Origin: Methanosarcina sp. Ant1
GTDB lineage: Archaea; Halobacteriota; Methanosarcinia; Methanosarcinales; Methanosarcinaceae
Direction of reading: 5' to 3'
NCBI GenBank assembly: GCA_001714685.2
Contig: MDTP02000067.1
Coordinates: 1 to 34,163, forward strand
DNA: 34,163 bases
Shown here: piece after piece, positions 17,616 to 26,173 of the stretch
Layout of the letters: every line of letters starts with the position of its first letter
Position numbering within the stretch: position 1 is the stretch's first letter
Made by a program: the position numbers and the translations under genes
The notes under the pieces: model-generated
Databases searched by the model: none
The model's input: the letters and a program-made list of their open reading frames with translations, nothing else
What the model was told of the DNA's origin: nothing

Positions 17616-17700
17616 TAACAAAAGAATCTGCTAATAGTTTACAACTATTTTGAGACACTTCTTATTTTAGAAATAAATTGCGAAATATATTCCAATGTCT

Positions 17701-18870
17701 TCACTTTGAACTGATAGCTTTCACAGGGTCCAGTTTTGCCGCCTGCTGGGCTGGATAAATCCCGGCAATCAAATTCAGAAGAAATACAGCAATAATAATT
17801 ACCAGAATATCCCCGGCACGGACTATAATAGGAATAGTTGTAATCCCGCCATATAGTTCCGAGGAAGCAGCTGGAAGTTCATACTGGCCTATTGCGAGGG
17901 ATATTGCAATTCCTGTGAGAGTACCTACAAGGGCCCCCAGCATACCTAGAATCCCGCTTTGAAGAATGAAGATTGTTCTGATACTTGATACAGTGGCACC
18001 CATTGCTCGAAGCATGCCTATCTGGCTTGTTGCGCCAATAACCGACAGGTTCAGGGTACTGACAACCCCGAATGAGGCGATTACGACAATTAGGCCAAGG
18101 ACAACATTATTGGAGGTGCTTTCGAGAGCAATGGTACGAAGGATTGCAGGATTTGTTTCTGTCCACCCCTTTGCCTTATAACCTGTTTTTTTGATCTCTG
18201 CAGCAACTTCTCTATCTCTGTTAAAATTATCAAGTCGGACAGAAATACCATTAATCACATCCGGAACATTATAGAACTCCTGCGCAGTATCCAGGGATGT
18301 ATAAGTAAAGGATTCGTCCAGAGGAGAGCCTGTATGGAAGATTCCAACCACTCTCAGGGAAAGAGGATTCGAATTGGGGAAAGACACATCAACCGAATCC
18401 CCAAGACTAACCTCAAGTTTATCTGCAAGCTTTGAGCCAATTACCACAGTATTTCTGGATAACTCAAGCTCCCTGAAATCTCCTTCCACCATATCGGATT
18501 CAATAGAGCTAATTTCATTTTCCTGTAAAGGGATTACCCCTTTCAGCTCAGCGTTACGGGAATTAGTCTTAAACCTGAAGGAAGCCTTTCCTGTGAGAAA
18601 TGGAGAAACTGCAGTAACACCTTCAATTTTACTGGTCTCCTCAATAATGGTTCTGTAAAGGTAAATGTAGTCCTCCCCTTCCTGAGGAGATACCGAGACA
18701 TGCGGAAGTTTATTTACAGTGGTGTTATAAAGCTCTCCCGTGAAACCAACCATAAGAGCCTGGGAAACTGTGAGCACCATTACTGCCAGGGCTATAGCTC
18801 CTACAGATAGAAGTGTCTGGAACTTTCTTGCCCGAATCTGCCTGATCGCAATAAAGAGTTCATAACGCAT
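17701..18870 (-). CDS. FtsX/MacB-type ABC transporter permease
   Basis: A 389-residue permease with the MacB/LolC architecture: one N-terminal transmembrane helix (about 18-41), a large extracytoplasmic MacB-like core domain (about 45-250), and three C-terminal helices (about 255-280, 303-330, 350-375) ending in PAQQAAKLDPVKAISSK, the characteristic FtsX-domain tail. Such permeases pair with an ATPase to drive lipoprotein, peptide or efflux processes without a classical substrate pore. No ATPase gene is adjacent in this window. The gene lies 105 bp downstream of, and on the same strand as, a secreted protein gene, which may be its extracellular partner. Specific substrate unknown. Confidence 0.85.
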   Translation of the reverse strand: MRYELFIAIRQIRARKFQTLLSVGAIALAVMVLTVSQALMVGFTGELYNTTVNKLPHVSVSPQEGEDYIYLYRTIIEETSKIEGVTAVSPFLTGKASFRFKTNSRNAELKGVIPLQENEISSIESDMVEGDFRELELSRNTVVIGSKLADKLEVSLGDSVDVSFPNSNPLSLRVVGIFHTGSPLDESFTYTSLDTAQEFYNVPDVINGISVRLDNFNRDREVAAEIKKTGYKAKGWTETNPAILRTIALESTSNNVVLGLIVVIASFGVVSTLNLSVIGATSQIGMLRAMGATVSSIRTIFILQSGILGMLGALVGTLTGIAISLAIGQYELPAASSELYGGITTIPIIVRAGDILVIIIAVFLLNLIAGIYPAQQAAKLDPVKAISSK

Positions 18871-18975
18871 AGGGTTAACAACCTTATATTTGAGCTCTTA
18901 CAGGGTTCCTGGAATTCATTTTTCGTATCCAATCAATTCCGCATCTTCCAAACTTCATGCAAACAGGCATCCGGT

Positions 18976-20124
18976 TCAACTTTGCTTCCTTAAAACGAAA
19001 GAAATTGCAGCAAGCCCTGAAATTAAGGCAGCCGCCGACAAATCGGGGATTCTTTTTCCACTTGAAGTCTCTGTCCCGGAAGTAGAATTATTTACTGCGC
19101 TCACATTGGAATAAGGGTAAAGGTTGGACTCGATAATAGTTTCCCTGTGTTCGAGAACCTCCCCACTGTTGCCTAAAAGCTCTATCTCAAGTCTGTAGAC
19201 ACCTTTTTGAAGTCTCTGTTTCCATGCAACTTCGACGGTCTCATCATCTCCATTCAACAGCACAGGAACTTTCTCCCGGATAGAGTCCACAGGTTCGGAG
19301 GTGTTTGCCCAGGTATCGTTCTTTAGCATGTGGACAGTAAAAACCAGACTCCCTTCAAAGGGCACCTGGGATCTGCCAAAAATTGTTGCACTTGCCCCGG
19401 TCTCATCCTTGAAAATATCTGTGATTTCTGCATTGTCTCTGGCGATAAAAGGTTTAGTTGAGACAAAAAGTTCTTCTTTAGGAGAATAAACCTTTATCTT
19501 CACTCTCCCCTGATATTCCCTGTTGTTCTCAAGCAGAGTGCCCCATGATGCAGAAAAGGTTTCGGGGATACTTGTGAGGCTCACGTTATCTCTTTTCGTT
19601 GTATACACCACATTGTTGCCGTCTACGAGCATGTACTCGATATCAAAAAGCACGGCTTCGACAGGAGAGAGTACAACACTGACTCCTTCGGAGTTAGAAA
19701 TAAGATCCCCAATTCGGAGCTTGGAAACGGAATGAGTACCGTAAGTGAAGTCGTATTTTGATTCGGAAAGCACCTGTCCATCCCCAATCAGGCTGGTTCG
19801 GGTGCTGTAAGCCCCCCTTTCTGCATTCCTCACATCCCAGAACCCTACTTTGGTAACCCTGGTATTTGCAGGAAGGTTATCAACTGGAAAAACCTGCCTG
19901 GCAAGGACTTCTTCATCATTTCCTACAGACCTGACCAGAATAACCTCAAGGGTCAGGTGTTCATAAGGTCTGTCCGAATAAAGAGTCACGTCGAAAGATT
20001 CAAGATCGCTATAAAGTTCGGCTATGCGGGCTGCGCTCGCGTCTCCAGAAGGAGAGTTATTTGCAGCAGAGGCAGGAAGGACCAATATAAGAAAAAAAAT
20101 AAGTACGAAAAGAGTGGTTTTCAT
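18976..20124 (-). CDS. Secreted, C-terminally anchored surface protein, hypothetical
   Basis: From the ATG at 20124 the product is 382 residues: signal peptide (MKTTLFVLIFFLILVLPASA), a long beta-rich region with repeated Ig-like segments such as FDVTLYSDRPYEHLTLEV, a Ser/Thr/Asn-rich stretch (NNSTSGTETSSG), and a final hydrophobic helix with a basic end (SAAALISGLAAISFVLRKQS). The tail resembles the sorting tails processed by archaeosortases but lacks the exact PGF motif, so it may be a simple membrane anchor. The frame extends eight codons upstream to 20148; the downstream start is favoured by the signal peptide. It precedes the FtsX-type permease, suggesting a joint envelope function. Confidence 0.7.
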   Translation of the reverse strand: MKTTLFVLIFFLILVLPASAANNSPSGDASAARIAELYSDLESFDVTLYSDRPYEHLTLEVILVRSVGNDEEVLARQVFPVDNLPANTRVTKVGFWDVRNAERGAYSTRTSLIGDGQVLSESKYDFTYGTHSVSKLRIGDLISNSEGVSVVLSPVEAVLFDIEYMLVDGNNVVYTTKRDNVSLTSIPETFSASWGTLLENNREYQGRVKIKVYSPKEELFVSTKPFIARDNAEITDIFKDETGASATIFGRSQVPFEGSLVFTVHMLKNDTWANTSEPVDSIREKVPVLLNGDDETVEVAWKQRLQKGVYRLEIELLGNSGEVLEHRETIIESNLYPYSNVSAVNNSTSGTETSSGKRIPDLSAAALISGLAAISFVLRKQS

Positions 20125-20221
20125 TGTTTTTCCCCGGTTAGATGTCAAAAAGATTGTTTTGATCTTATTTAAAAGAGATGCAGTGGACTAAAGCTGGAGT
20201 TATTCCTAATGTAAGAGGAGA

Positions 20222-20330
20222 AATGAAGAAAGGAAAGAAATGAAGAAAGGAAAGAAATGAAGAAGGAAAGAAATGAAGAAAGGAAAGAAATGAAGAAAGG
20301 AAAGAAATGAAGAAGGAAAGAAATAAAGAA
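20222..20330. repeat. Purine-rich tandem repeat (16-17-bp unit)
   Basis: About six and a half units of AAATGAAGAAAGGAAAG with one-base length variants (AAATGAAGAAGGAAAG). It lies upstream of the minus-strand secreted-protein gene and upstream of cobQ. On the minus strand it gives TTTC-rich RNA. The open minus-strand frame over it is an artefact of repeat composition. Confidence 0.85.
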
Positions 20331-20571
20331 AATAAGATAAGAACCAAGGTTAAAGTCGAGTAAAACCTGATAAGAACCATAAATAAAAAAATAAAAATTA
20401 AAGAATAAAAAGTCTCAAAAGTAGATATTTCCTTAAAGTAAATAAACAAAACCTTACGTGAATCCGAAAGTATTTATTCTTTCGTTGAAGTATAAGAGGA
20501 TAAATATTAAGAATGAACAAGTTTACTTGATTTATATCTACGTGAAAAATTTCATGGTCAATTTTTTGAAA

Positions 20572-20581
20572 TTATATAAAT
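20572..20581 (+). promoter_or_regulatory. TATA box for cobQ
   Basis: TTATATAAAT lies about 31 bases before the ATG at 20613, predicting a short leader that contains the GGTG ribosome binding site (20601-20604). No cobalamin-riboswitch-like structure fits between them. Confidence 0.5.
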
Positions 20582-20612
20582 AATAAGTGCTCGAGCAGAA
20601 GGTGTGGTAAAA

Positions 20613-22070
20613 ATGGAAAAGAAAAGCATCTTGATCCTGGGAACCGCCTCCCATGTTGGGAAAAGTTCAGTAGTGACTGCAATATGCAGGATCCTGTCAA
20701 GAAACTACAGGGTTGCCCCCTTCAAGGCTCAAAATATGAGCCTGAACTCCTGGATTACGAGGGATGGAAAGGAAATTGGAATTGCCCAGGCAATCCAGGC
20801 AAAAGCCGCAGGTGCCGAGCCCACTGCTGATATGAATCCTGTTCTTCTGAAACCCAAAGGAGATTGTGTTTCCCAGGTGATTGTTTTAGGGGAACCTTAT
20901 GCCGACAAGAGCGCAGGCCAATACTACGATTCCATCGCAGAGATGAATGCAGTCCTTGAAGGAGCGCTGGAAAGGCTTTGTAAAGAGTATGACATTATTG
21001 TTATGGAAGGAGCAGGAGGGGCTGCCGAGATTAATCTCTACGAAAGAGATATTGTAAATGTCGGCACTGCGAGGCTTACGCAGGCTCCAATAATCCTTGT
21101 TGGGGACATCGAAAGGGGAGGCGTTTTTGCAAGCCTTTACGGCACAATTGAGCTTCTGCCCGACGACGTGCGGAAAAACGTTAAAGGGCTAATCATCAAT
21201 AAATTCAGGGGCGACCTGGAAATCCTGAAGCCAGGCCTGAAACAGCTTGAAGAATTAACTGGAATTGCAGTTCTTGGGGTTCTTCCTTATTTCAAGCTCC
21301 ATATTCCCTCAGAAGATTCGGTCTCGCTTGGGGATAAAGAAGATACGAAAAACGAGAAGGAGATAGAGATCGCAGTCATCCGCCTGCCAAGAATCTCAAA
21401 CTTCACGGACTTCGAACCCCTGGAAGGACTTGCCCGAATTCGATATGTGGATCTTGACGAAGAACTCGGGACGCCGGATGCAATCATGATCCCGGGCACA
21501 AAAAATACGGTTAATGACCTGCTCGACTTAAAGGCAAGCGGTATGGCCGAGAAAATCCAGGCTTTTAAAGGAAAAATTCCTATTTTCGGAATTTGCGGCG
21601 GCTACCAGATGCTGGGCAAAACAATTTTTGATTCTGGAGTTGAAAACGGGGTCGAAGCAGAATTCGAAGGTCTTGGGCTTCTGGATGTAGGGACAAAGTT
21701 CGGAGCATACGAAAAGAAAACGATTCAGATCACGAAAAAAGTAAACGCCTACGGCCCGATCCTTGCTCCCATAGATGGGGAGGAAATAAAAGGATATGAA
21801 ATCCATATGGGTATCACCGATTCCTGCCGCAACGTATTCGGGGACGATGGCTCAATTGATGGGGAAGGCCTGGTAATTGGCACGTACCTGCATGGGCTTT
21901 TTGATAACAAGAATATAAGAGATGCTCTTATGCAGTACCTCTACAAGAAAAAAGGGCTTGAGTTCAGGCCTGAAGATGTTATGACCGAAAATGATGCTTA
22001 TGAAGAGCTCGCAAATGTGGTTGAGCGAAATCTGGATATGAAGAAAATATACGAGATAATAGGGATCTGA
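20613..22070 (+). CDS. cobQ: Cobyric acid synthase CobQ (glutamine-hydrolysing)
   Basis: It amidates side-chain carboxylates of adenosyl-cobyrinic acid a,c-diamide to give cobyric acid in corrinoid synthesis, required for the methyltransferases of a methanogen. The 485-residue protein has an N-terminal ATP-binding domain with the P-loop-like GTASHVGKSS (10-19), KAQNMSLNSW, and VMEGAGGAAEINL. A C-terminal class-I glutaminase-like domain follows, with nucleophile Cys328 in FGICGGYQMLG and His427 in GTYLHGLFD. Length and motif order are those of complete CobQ. GTG 20604 is a possible upstream start, but ATG 20613 has GGTG eight bases before it and gives the expected MEKKSILILG N-terminus. The gene is monocistronic here; other corrinoid genes are not in the window. 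Confidence 0.95.
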   Translation: MEKKSILILGTASHVGKSSVVTAICRILSRNYRVAPFKAQNMSLNSWITRDGKEIGIAQAIQAKAAGAEPTADMNPVLLKPKGDCVSQVIVLGEPYADKSAGQYYDSIAEMNAVLEGALERLCKEYDIIVMEGAGGAAEINLYERDIVNVGTARLTQAPIILVGDIERGGVFASLYGTIELLPDDVRKNVKGLIINKFRGDLEILKPGLKQLEELTGIAVLGVLPYFKLHIPSEDSVSLGDKEDTKNEKEIEIAVIRLPRISNFTDFEPLEGLARIRYVDLDEELGTPDAIMIPGTKNTVNDLLDLKASGMAEKIQAFKGKIPIFGICGGYQMLGKTIFDSGVENGVEAEFEGLGLLDVGTKFGAYEKKTIQITKKVNAYGPILAPIDGEEIKGYEIHMGITDSCRNVFGDDGSIDGEGLVIGTYLHGLFDNKNIRDALMQYLYKKKGLEFRPEDVMTENDAYEELANVVERNLDMKKIYEIIGI

Positions 22071-22236
22071 AAAAATCCTATAATCTAAATTTTATTCTTA
22101 TATAATCTGGAATTTCAAAAATTCCTTATCTTTTTTACGGGGCGTATTGTTTACTGCCCCCTTTTTTGAGAATCCCCATAGCTTTCAATGGATTGAGATT
22201 GGGCGATATGAAGACAAGAATAATAACAGAGTTTTT
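22071..22236. other. Region after cobQ
   Basis: T-rich sequence just past the cobQ stop may terminate transcription (for example CTTATCTTTTTTACGG near 22123-22138). No intact gene. Overlapping minus-strand frames extend from here into 22237-22575. Confidence 0.3.
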
Positions 22237-22575
22237 TTAATTTTTTCTGAGAATGTGGTTGCTGTTTTTCACCAGATCTACTGAGAATTGTGACCATGGA
22301 AAAATGTTTTTTCTGTCTAATTCCGAATCCTCTCGTTTGAAAAACCAATTCCTCAAGGAACTTATTCGCAGATGCGTGAACTTTAATTCCATGAAGGCAC
22401 AAATATTGATCTCACAAAGTACAGGTAACAATTTAGCATAGATATTATTAGGCTCTTCGTCATTCTCTATGGATAAGATGATTTTCAATTCAAGACAGCG
22501 TTGGAGTTTATGAGGATATCCACACAAAACAAAGAAGAGCCGATAACTTTGTGTTAATCCTAAAATTCTATCCAT
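22237..22575 (-). CDS. Hypothetical protein or decayed gene, unrecognised
   Basis: A 112-codon minus-strand frame beginning MDRILGLTQSYRLFFVLCGYPHKL. AGGT lies about eight bases before the ATG. The first 60 residues look coding-like; the part after about residue 62 is less so. An overlapping frame (ending at 22151) reads as plausible continuation, so this may be a frameshifted remnant, perhaps of a transposase. It is divergent from the thioredoxin-like gene with only 24 bases between the starts. I do not recognise the family. Confidence 0.3.
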   Translation of the reverse strand: MDRILGLTQSYRLFFVLCGYPHKLQRCLELKIILSIENDEEPNNIYAKLLPVLCEINICAFMELKFTHLRISSLRNWFFKREDSELDRKNIFPWSQFSVDLVKNSNHILRKN

Positions 22576-22599
22576 TTTATAATACCTGGGGGTAATTGA

Positions 22600-22992
22600 T
22601 TGAACGAAGGCAATGTGGTTGATATTGAGGACTCGACCTGGGGACAGCTGGTAGAAGAATCTTCAAAGCCAGTTATTGTAATGTTTTACAGCCCAGCATG
22701 TCCTTTTTGCAAAGCTATGGAACCCTATTTTGTGAACTATGCACAGGAGTTCAAAAGTTCAGCAGTCTTTGCCCGCATGAATATTGTAACAAATCCCTGG
22801 ACTGCAGAAAGATACGGAATTCAGGGCACGCCCACGTTCAAGTTTTTCTGTCACGGAAGACCTGTATGGGAACAGGTAGGTCAGATCTATCCTTCCATAT
22901 TGAAAACTGCGGTTGAGAACATGGTCAATTATGGAGAAGATTGTATACGAAAAAGCACCCCAATCGGGCAGGATATCACAGGGTACGTTTGA
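22600..22992 (+). CDS. Thioredoxin-fold protein with CPFC active site
   Basis: The 130-residue protein has a thioredoxin fold: the strand PVIVMFYSPACPFC ending in the redox pair Cys34/Cys37 (CPFC), helix KAMEPYFVNYA, and the cis-proline loop GTPTF (Pro78). It is likely a cytoplasmic disulfide reductase or a protein-specific redox partner. A CPFC site is unlike the CGPC of classical thioredoxin, so the redox potential and partner may differ. A fifth Cys near the C-terminus (EDCIRK) is outside the fold core. Translation starts at a TTG (22600) preceded by GGGGGTAAT at good spacing. It is convergent with fetB, with a T-rich repeat between. Confidence 0.82.
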   Translation: MNEGNVVDIEDSTWGQLVEESSKPVIVMFYSPACPFCKAMEPYFVNYAQEFKSSAVFARMNIVTNPWTAERYGIQGTPTFKFFCHGRPVWEQVGQIYPSILKTAVENMVNYGEDCIRKSTPIGQDITGYV

Positions 22993-23055
22993 CCTTCAGA
23001 TGAGCGGCTCTGATATCTTTTTTACTTATTTTCCTTTACTTCTTTTCCTTTTTCC

Positions 23056-23130
23056 TTCTTTCATTTTTCCTTCTTTCATTTTTCCTTCTTTCATTTTTCC
23101 TTCTTTCATTTTTCCTTCTTTCATTTTTCC
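23056..23130. repeat. Five perfect tandem copies of a 15-bp T-rich repeat
   Basis: TTCTTTCATTTTTCC occurs five times in succession. On the plus strand it yields a U-rich transcript downstream of the thioredoxin-like gene, suitable for archaeal termination. The last copy overlaps the fetB stop codon on the minus strand, so the C-terminal KENKEK of FetB is encoded at the edge of the array and has probably been set by repeat expansion. Confidence 0.9.
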
Positions 23131-23921
23131 TTATTTTCCTTATATATTTCCTTTCTAACAAGCCCGAATTCATCAAAAGTGGCCTGAGTTGCAGTCAGGA
23201 TGCTAAGGGTCGTACTCAGTGTTGTGGATACATAAATAGTAATCATTATGGATATCTGGTATTTTATTGCAAGAAGAGGACTTGCACCTCCGAGGATTTG
23301 CCCTGTCATCATTCCAGGCAAAAAGACAAGTCCTGCAGTTGCAATGTTTGCAAGAGTAGGCCGGAGCGCTGAACGAAGACTTTTGCGAATATAGGGCAGG
23401 AGGGCTTCGTACCTGCTTGCCCCCAGGGAGAGATTGTAAAGGTACCTGTTTTCGTTTCTCCGGATATCCTCATAAAATTCCCCTATGCCCACGACATTGC
23501 CGCTAAGCGAGTTCCCAAGAATCATTCCCCCTATAGGAATCAGGTATCGGGCTTCCAGAAGGTTTCCAAGGTCAAGCACGAACTCGTTGAAGTAAAGGAG
23601 CACGCTTAAATTTGCCGCCGTAAAGGAAAGAATCACCGGAAGAAACAGTTTTTCCATTTTAAGGTCGACATTGCGTATAGTTGTGTAGCTTGCTACAGTA
23701 ACCATTCCCAGTAGCCATGCCAGATTCAAGACCCTGTTGTTCAGTTCAAAGATAAAAGTTAAAAACACGCCTACAAGAAAAAGCTGGACTGTCATGCGCG
23801 AAACCGAGTTTATGGTTTTCCCGACGACGTTCAGTTTCACTCTGTAACTGATTACCAGAGGTACCGCAAGAAGTAAAAAGCATAATATCAGGGAAGGTAT
23901 CGATATATCCGGGCTTGCCAT
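23121..23921 (-). CDS. fetB: ABC transporter permease FetB (UPF0014)
   Basis: The 266-residue protein has about seven hydrophobic helices and the UPF0014/FetB hallmarks: the internal MILGNSLSG segment (about 133-141), the cytoplasmic RYEALLPYIRKSLRSALRPTL loop region and the GLVFLPGMMTGQILGG stretch (about 197-212). With FetA it forms an exporter associated in bacteria with iron homeostasis and peroxide resistance. GGAAAGGAAATAATAA precedes the ATG. The gene starts 48 bp after fetA on the same strand, an operon. The C-terminal residues run into a 15-bp tandem repeat. Confidence 0.9.
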   Translation of the reverse strand: MASPDISIPSLILCFLLLAVPLVISYRVKLNVVGKTINSVSRMTVQLFLVGVFLTFIFELNNRVLNLAWLLGMVTVASYTTIRNVDLKMEKLFLPVILSFTAANLSVLLYFNEFVLDLGNLLEARYLIPIGGMILGNSLSGNVVGIGEFYEDIRRNENRYLYNLSLGASRYEALLPYIRKSLRSALRPTLANIATAGLVFLPGMMTGQILGGASPLLAIKYQISIMITIYVSTTLSTTLSILTATQATFDEFGLVRKEIYKENKEK

Positions 23922-23969
23922 TTATTATTTCCTTTCCTAATTCTTCATTCTCTTTATTTACTGCTGTTT

Positions 23970-24611
23970 TTAGCTGAATTCGTCTTTTCCAATCTCTACA
24001 ATCTCTACTTCGTCTCTCTCCCACTCTTTATCATGCGAAATTACAAAAAGGGTCCAATCTTCGTGTTTAAGAAAATGGTCAACAACCCTTTTTTTAAGCT
24101 CGGAATCAAGGGCCGATGTTGCTTCATCAAGCAGAAAAATATCTCTTCCAAGCATCAGGGCTATCAGGATTCCTATTCTTTGCTTTTCCCCTCCTGATAA
24201 GTTTTCAAAATTTTTACCAAGTGTGTCTTTTTCGAGTTCAAATTCCTTCATCAGCGTATTTAACTTTTCTGGGCTCCTCTTTTCCCTGTTCGGAAGGTAA
24301 GTAAAAATCTCATCAAGCAGGTCCTTTACGGACCCCTGCCCAAGATCCGTATCCTGAGACACATAACTGACCTCTTTTCGGATTTCCCAGGCTACCTGAG
24401 AGTTTACAGGTTTTCCCCTGTAATAGAGCAAGCCTTCGGAGGGTTTTTCAAACCCCAGGAGCATTTTGAATAAAGTGGATTTTCCGGTTCCTGATTTTCC
24501 CCTGAGAAGGATTTTCCCCCCTCTCAAAATACGGATTGAGAAATCTGAAATTACTTTTTTGCTGCCGAAAAACTTGCCTATGTTTTCATATTTTATTATT
24601 TCTTCCTGCAT
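23970..24611 (-). CDS. fetA: ABC transporter ATP-binding protein FetA
   Basis: The 213-residue ATPase is complete: Walker A GKSGTGKS (38-45), Q-loop YVSQDTDLG (83-91), signature LSGGEKQR (138-145), Walker B and D-loop LLDEATSALD (160-169), H-loop VISHD (about 192-196). It energises FetB, whose gene follows directly. Substrate by family analogy is iron or another transition metal; this is inference. A peroxide-linked role would fit the catalase elsewhere in the window, but there is no sequence evidence of common regulation. The start at 24611 has no strong ribosome binding site. Confidence 0.9.
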   Translation of the reverse strand: MQEEIIKYENIGKFFGSKKVISDFSIRILRGGKILLRGKSGTGKSTLFKMLLGFEKPSEGLLYYRGKPVNSQVAWEIRKEVSYVSQDTDLGQGSVKDLLDEIFTYLPNREKRSPEKLNTLMKEFELEKDTLGKNFENLSGGEKQRIGILIALMLGRDIFLLDEATSALDSELKKRVVDHFLKHEDWTLFVISHDKEWERDEVEIVEIGKDEFS

Positions 24612-24700
24612 TTTGTGTCCCGAATCTTTTCGCTATTTACTTTTTCACTATTTGTTACCTTTCTCCTCAAGGTTTTCAATTTTCTGTTTTCTCAGGGTTC

Positions 24701-24831
24701 GGATTTCTGGTCGTGTCCACGAGTTACTGAAAACCATGAGCAAAAGAATCTCTCCCCATTTTCCTCAAATGCAAGAGAGGTGCTCGTTTTTTCAGAATTG
24801 ATCAATAACTCAAGGACACGACCGGATTTCT
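24701..24831. mobile_element. 115-bp GGTCGTGTCC miniature element with perfect 8-bp target duplication
   Basis: The element occupies 24709-24823 and the listed span includes the flanking duplications. The left end GGTCGTGTCCACGAGTTACT and the minus-strand right end GGTCGTGTCCTTGAGTTATT differ at three positions. GGATTTCT occurs immediately outside both ends (24701-24708 and 24824-24831), a perfect 8-bp duplication. No coding capacity. It lies just upstream of fetA. A degenerate copy is at 9427-9543. The mobilising transposase is not in the window. Confidence 0.85.
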
Positions 24832-25141
24832 ATTTTTTATTTTTCTGAAATTTTCCTGAAGAGAAGGTTTTTATCTGTAGAGACATGTTCCACATAAACC
24901 GTTCAATATAGTTACTCTGCGTAAGAAAGCTATTTCAATCAAGACTCTAAATCGAAATAATGATGAAATACATTGCTTTTTCAGGAATTTAAGAATATAA
25001 TAATCCTGAAACACAGATTCAGGATAAATACACTTACATTAAAACATCTTACTTCAAAAATAATATCAATACATCTTACTTCAAAAGTAATTACTTCGTA
25101 CAAGCTTACATCCGATTCGTAAAGCTTACGTCTTAGTATTC
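24832..25141. other. Upstream region of dhs, part one
   Basis: AT-rich non-coding DNA between the divergent fetA and dhs genes. It contains two copies of ACATCTTACTTCAAAA (25044-25059 and 25071-25086), 27 bases apart, the same period as the tandem repeat that follows. Confidence 0.4.
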
Positions 25142-25201
25142 TGTAATTAATATTCTTGTAATTAATCTTGTAATTAATATTCTTGTAATTAATCTTGTAA
25201 T
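25142..25201. repeat. 27-bp tandem repeat upstream of dhs
   Basis: Two identical 27-base units (25142-25168 and 25169-25195) built from TGTAATTAATATTC and TTGTAATTAATCT, plus a six-base start of a third. They end 14 bases before the dhs ATG, so they cover its core promoter or leader. TAATTAAT motifs could act as TATA-like elements or regulator sites. Confidence 0.8.
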
Positions 25202-25215
25202 CTCGAGGGAATAAA

Positions 25216-26169
25216 ATGGATTTTCAAGCTTCTGCTAAAAAACTTACAACTCCAGTCAAAAGTGCAAAAATCGTCCCGAATATGACTGTAGACGAGCTTG
25301 TGGCGGAATACGGTGGCTGTGCCTTTGGAGCAGGCAGGCTGGCTGAGGCTGTAGACATATATTACGAGATGTTGGCTTCTGAAAAAACTACGACATTTTT
25401 CGGGCTTGCAGGTGCCATGACTCCTGCGGGCATGAGAACGATCATTGCAGACCTTATCCGGGACGGACATATCGATGTCCTTGTCACTACCGGAGCGAAT
25501 ATGGTGCATGACACGGTTGAAGCTCTGGGTCTTCATCACTATAAGGGTACAGACTGTGCAAACGATATCCAGTTAAGGAATGAGTGTATAGACAGGATTT
25601 ACGATGTCTATCTTCCTGACCAGCACTTTACCGACCTTGAAGAGTTTCTACAGGGTGTTTATGCCGGGCTTCCACAAGAAAAGCTCTCTATCCGGCAGGT
25701 CCTTACCGAAATCGGGAAAAATCTTGACGACGACTCTTCTATTCTGAAAACTGCGGCAGAAATGGGTGTACCTGTCTACTGCCCAGCTCTGCAGGACTCT
25801 GTTATAGGGCTTCAAGCCTGGCTGTACAAGGAAGGAAATCCTCTGCATGTAGATGCCTTTGCTGATATGCATGAGTTCATGGAAATTTGCTATGAGGCTG
25901 AAAGTGCAGGTGCCATGCTGCTTGGGGGTGGAGTTCCCAAAAACTATATTCTCCAGTCCATGCTTGTGACTCCAAAGTCCTTTGACTACGCAATCCAGCT
26001 CACAATGGACCACCCGGAAACAGGCGGCTTGAGCGGGGCAACTCTTGATGAAGCCCAGTCATGGGGAAAGGTAGGCGAAAACGCAAAGTCAATAACTGTA
26101 TACGCAGATGCAACTATAACTCTCCCGCTCATAGTCGCAGCTGTGCGGACTCGCCTTTCAAAGAGGTGA
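25216..26169 (+). CDS. dhs: Deoxyhypusine synthase
   Basis: It transfers the aminobutyl group of spermidine, via NAD, to a lysine of archaeal initiation factor aIF5A, the first step of hypusine formation. The 317-residue protein is full length for archaeal enzymes. Visible hallmarks are the NAD-binding [15 protein letters not shown] and [17 protein letters not shown] segments, [20 protein letters not shown], and the active-site Lys285 in [14 protein letters not shown] lies before the ATG. pyrF follows after 4 bp, so the two are co-transcribed. Methanosarcina genomes can carry more than one deoxyhypusine-synthase-like gene; whether this copy acts on aIF5A or agmatine-type substrates cannot be decided here. 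Confidence 0.93.
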   Translation: MDFQASAKKLTTPVKSAKIVPNMTVDELVAEYGGCAFGAGRLAEAVDIYYEMLASEKTTTFFGLAGAMTPAGMRTIIADLIRDGHIDVLVTTGANMVHDTVEALGLHHYKGTDCANDIQLRNECIDRIYDVYLPDQHFTDLEEFLQGVYAGLPQEKLSIRQVLTEIGKNLDDDSSILKTAAEMGVPVYCPALQDSVIGLQAWLYKEGNPLHVDAFADMHEFMEICYEAESAGAMLLGGGVPKNYILQSMLVTPKSFDYAIQLTMDHPETGGLSGATLDEAQSWGKVGENAKSITVYADATITLPLIVAAVRTRLSKR

Positions 26170-26173
26170 TTTT

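Noticed and set aside
20165-20449. Minus-strand Phe/Ser/Leu-rich open frame
   Set aside because: Product of the purine-rich tandem repeat at 20222-20330; low complexity and no family resemblance.
20455-20612. Cobalamin riboswitch before cobQ
   Set aside because: Only about 30 bases separate the TATA box from the start codon, and no B12-box-like sequence was seen.
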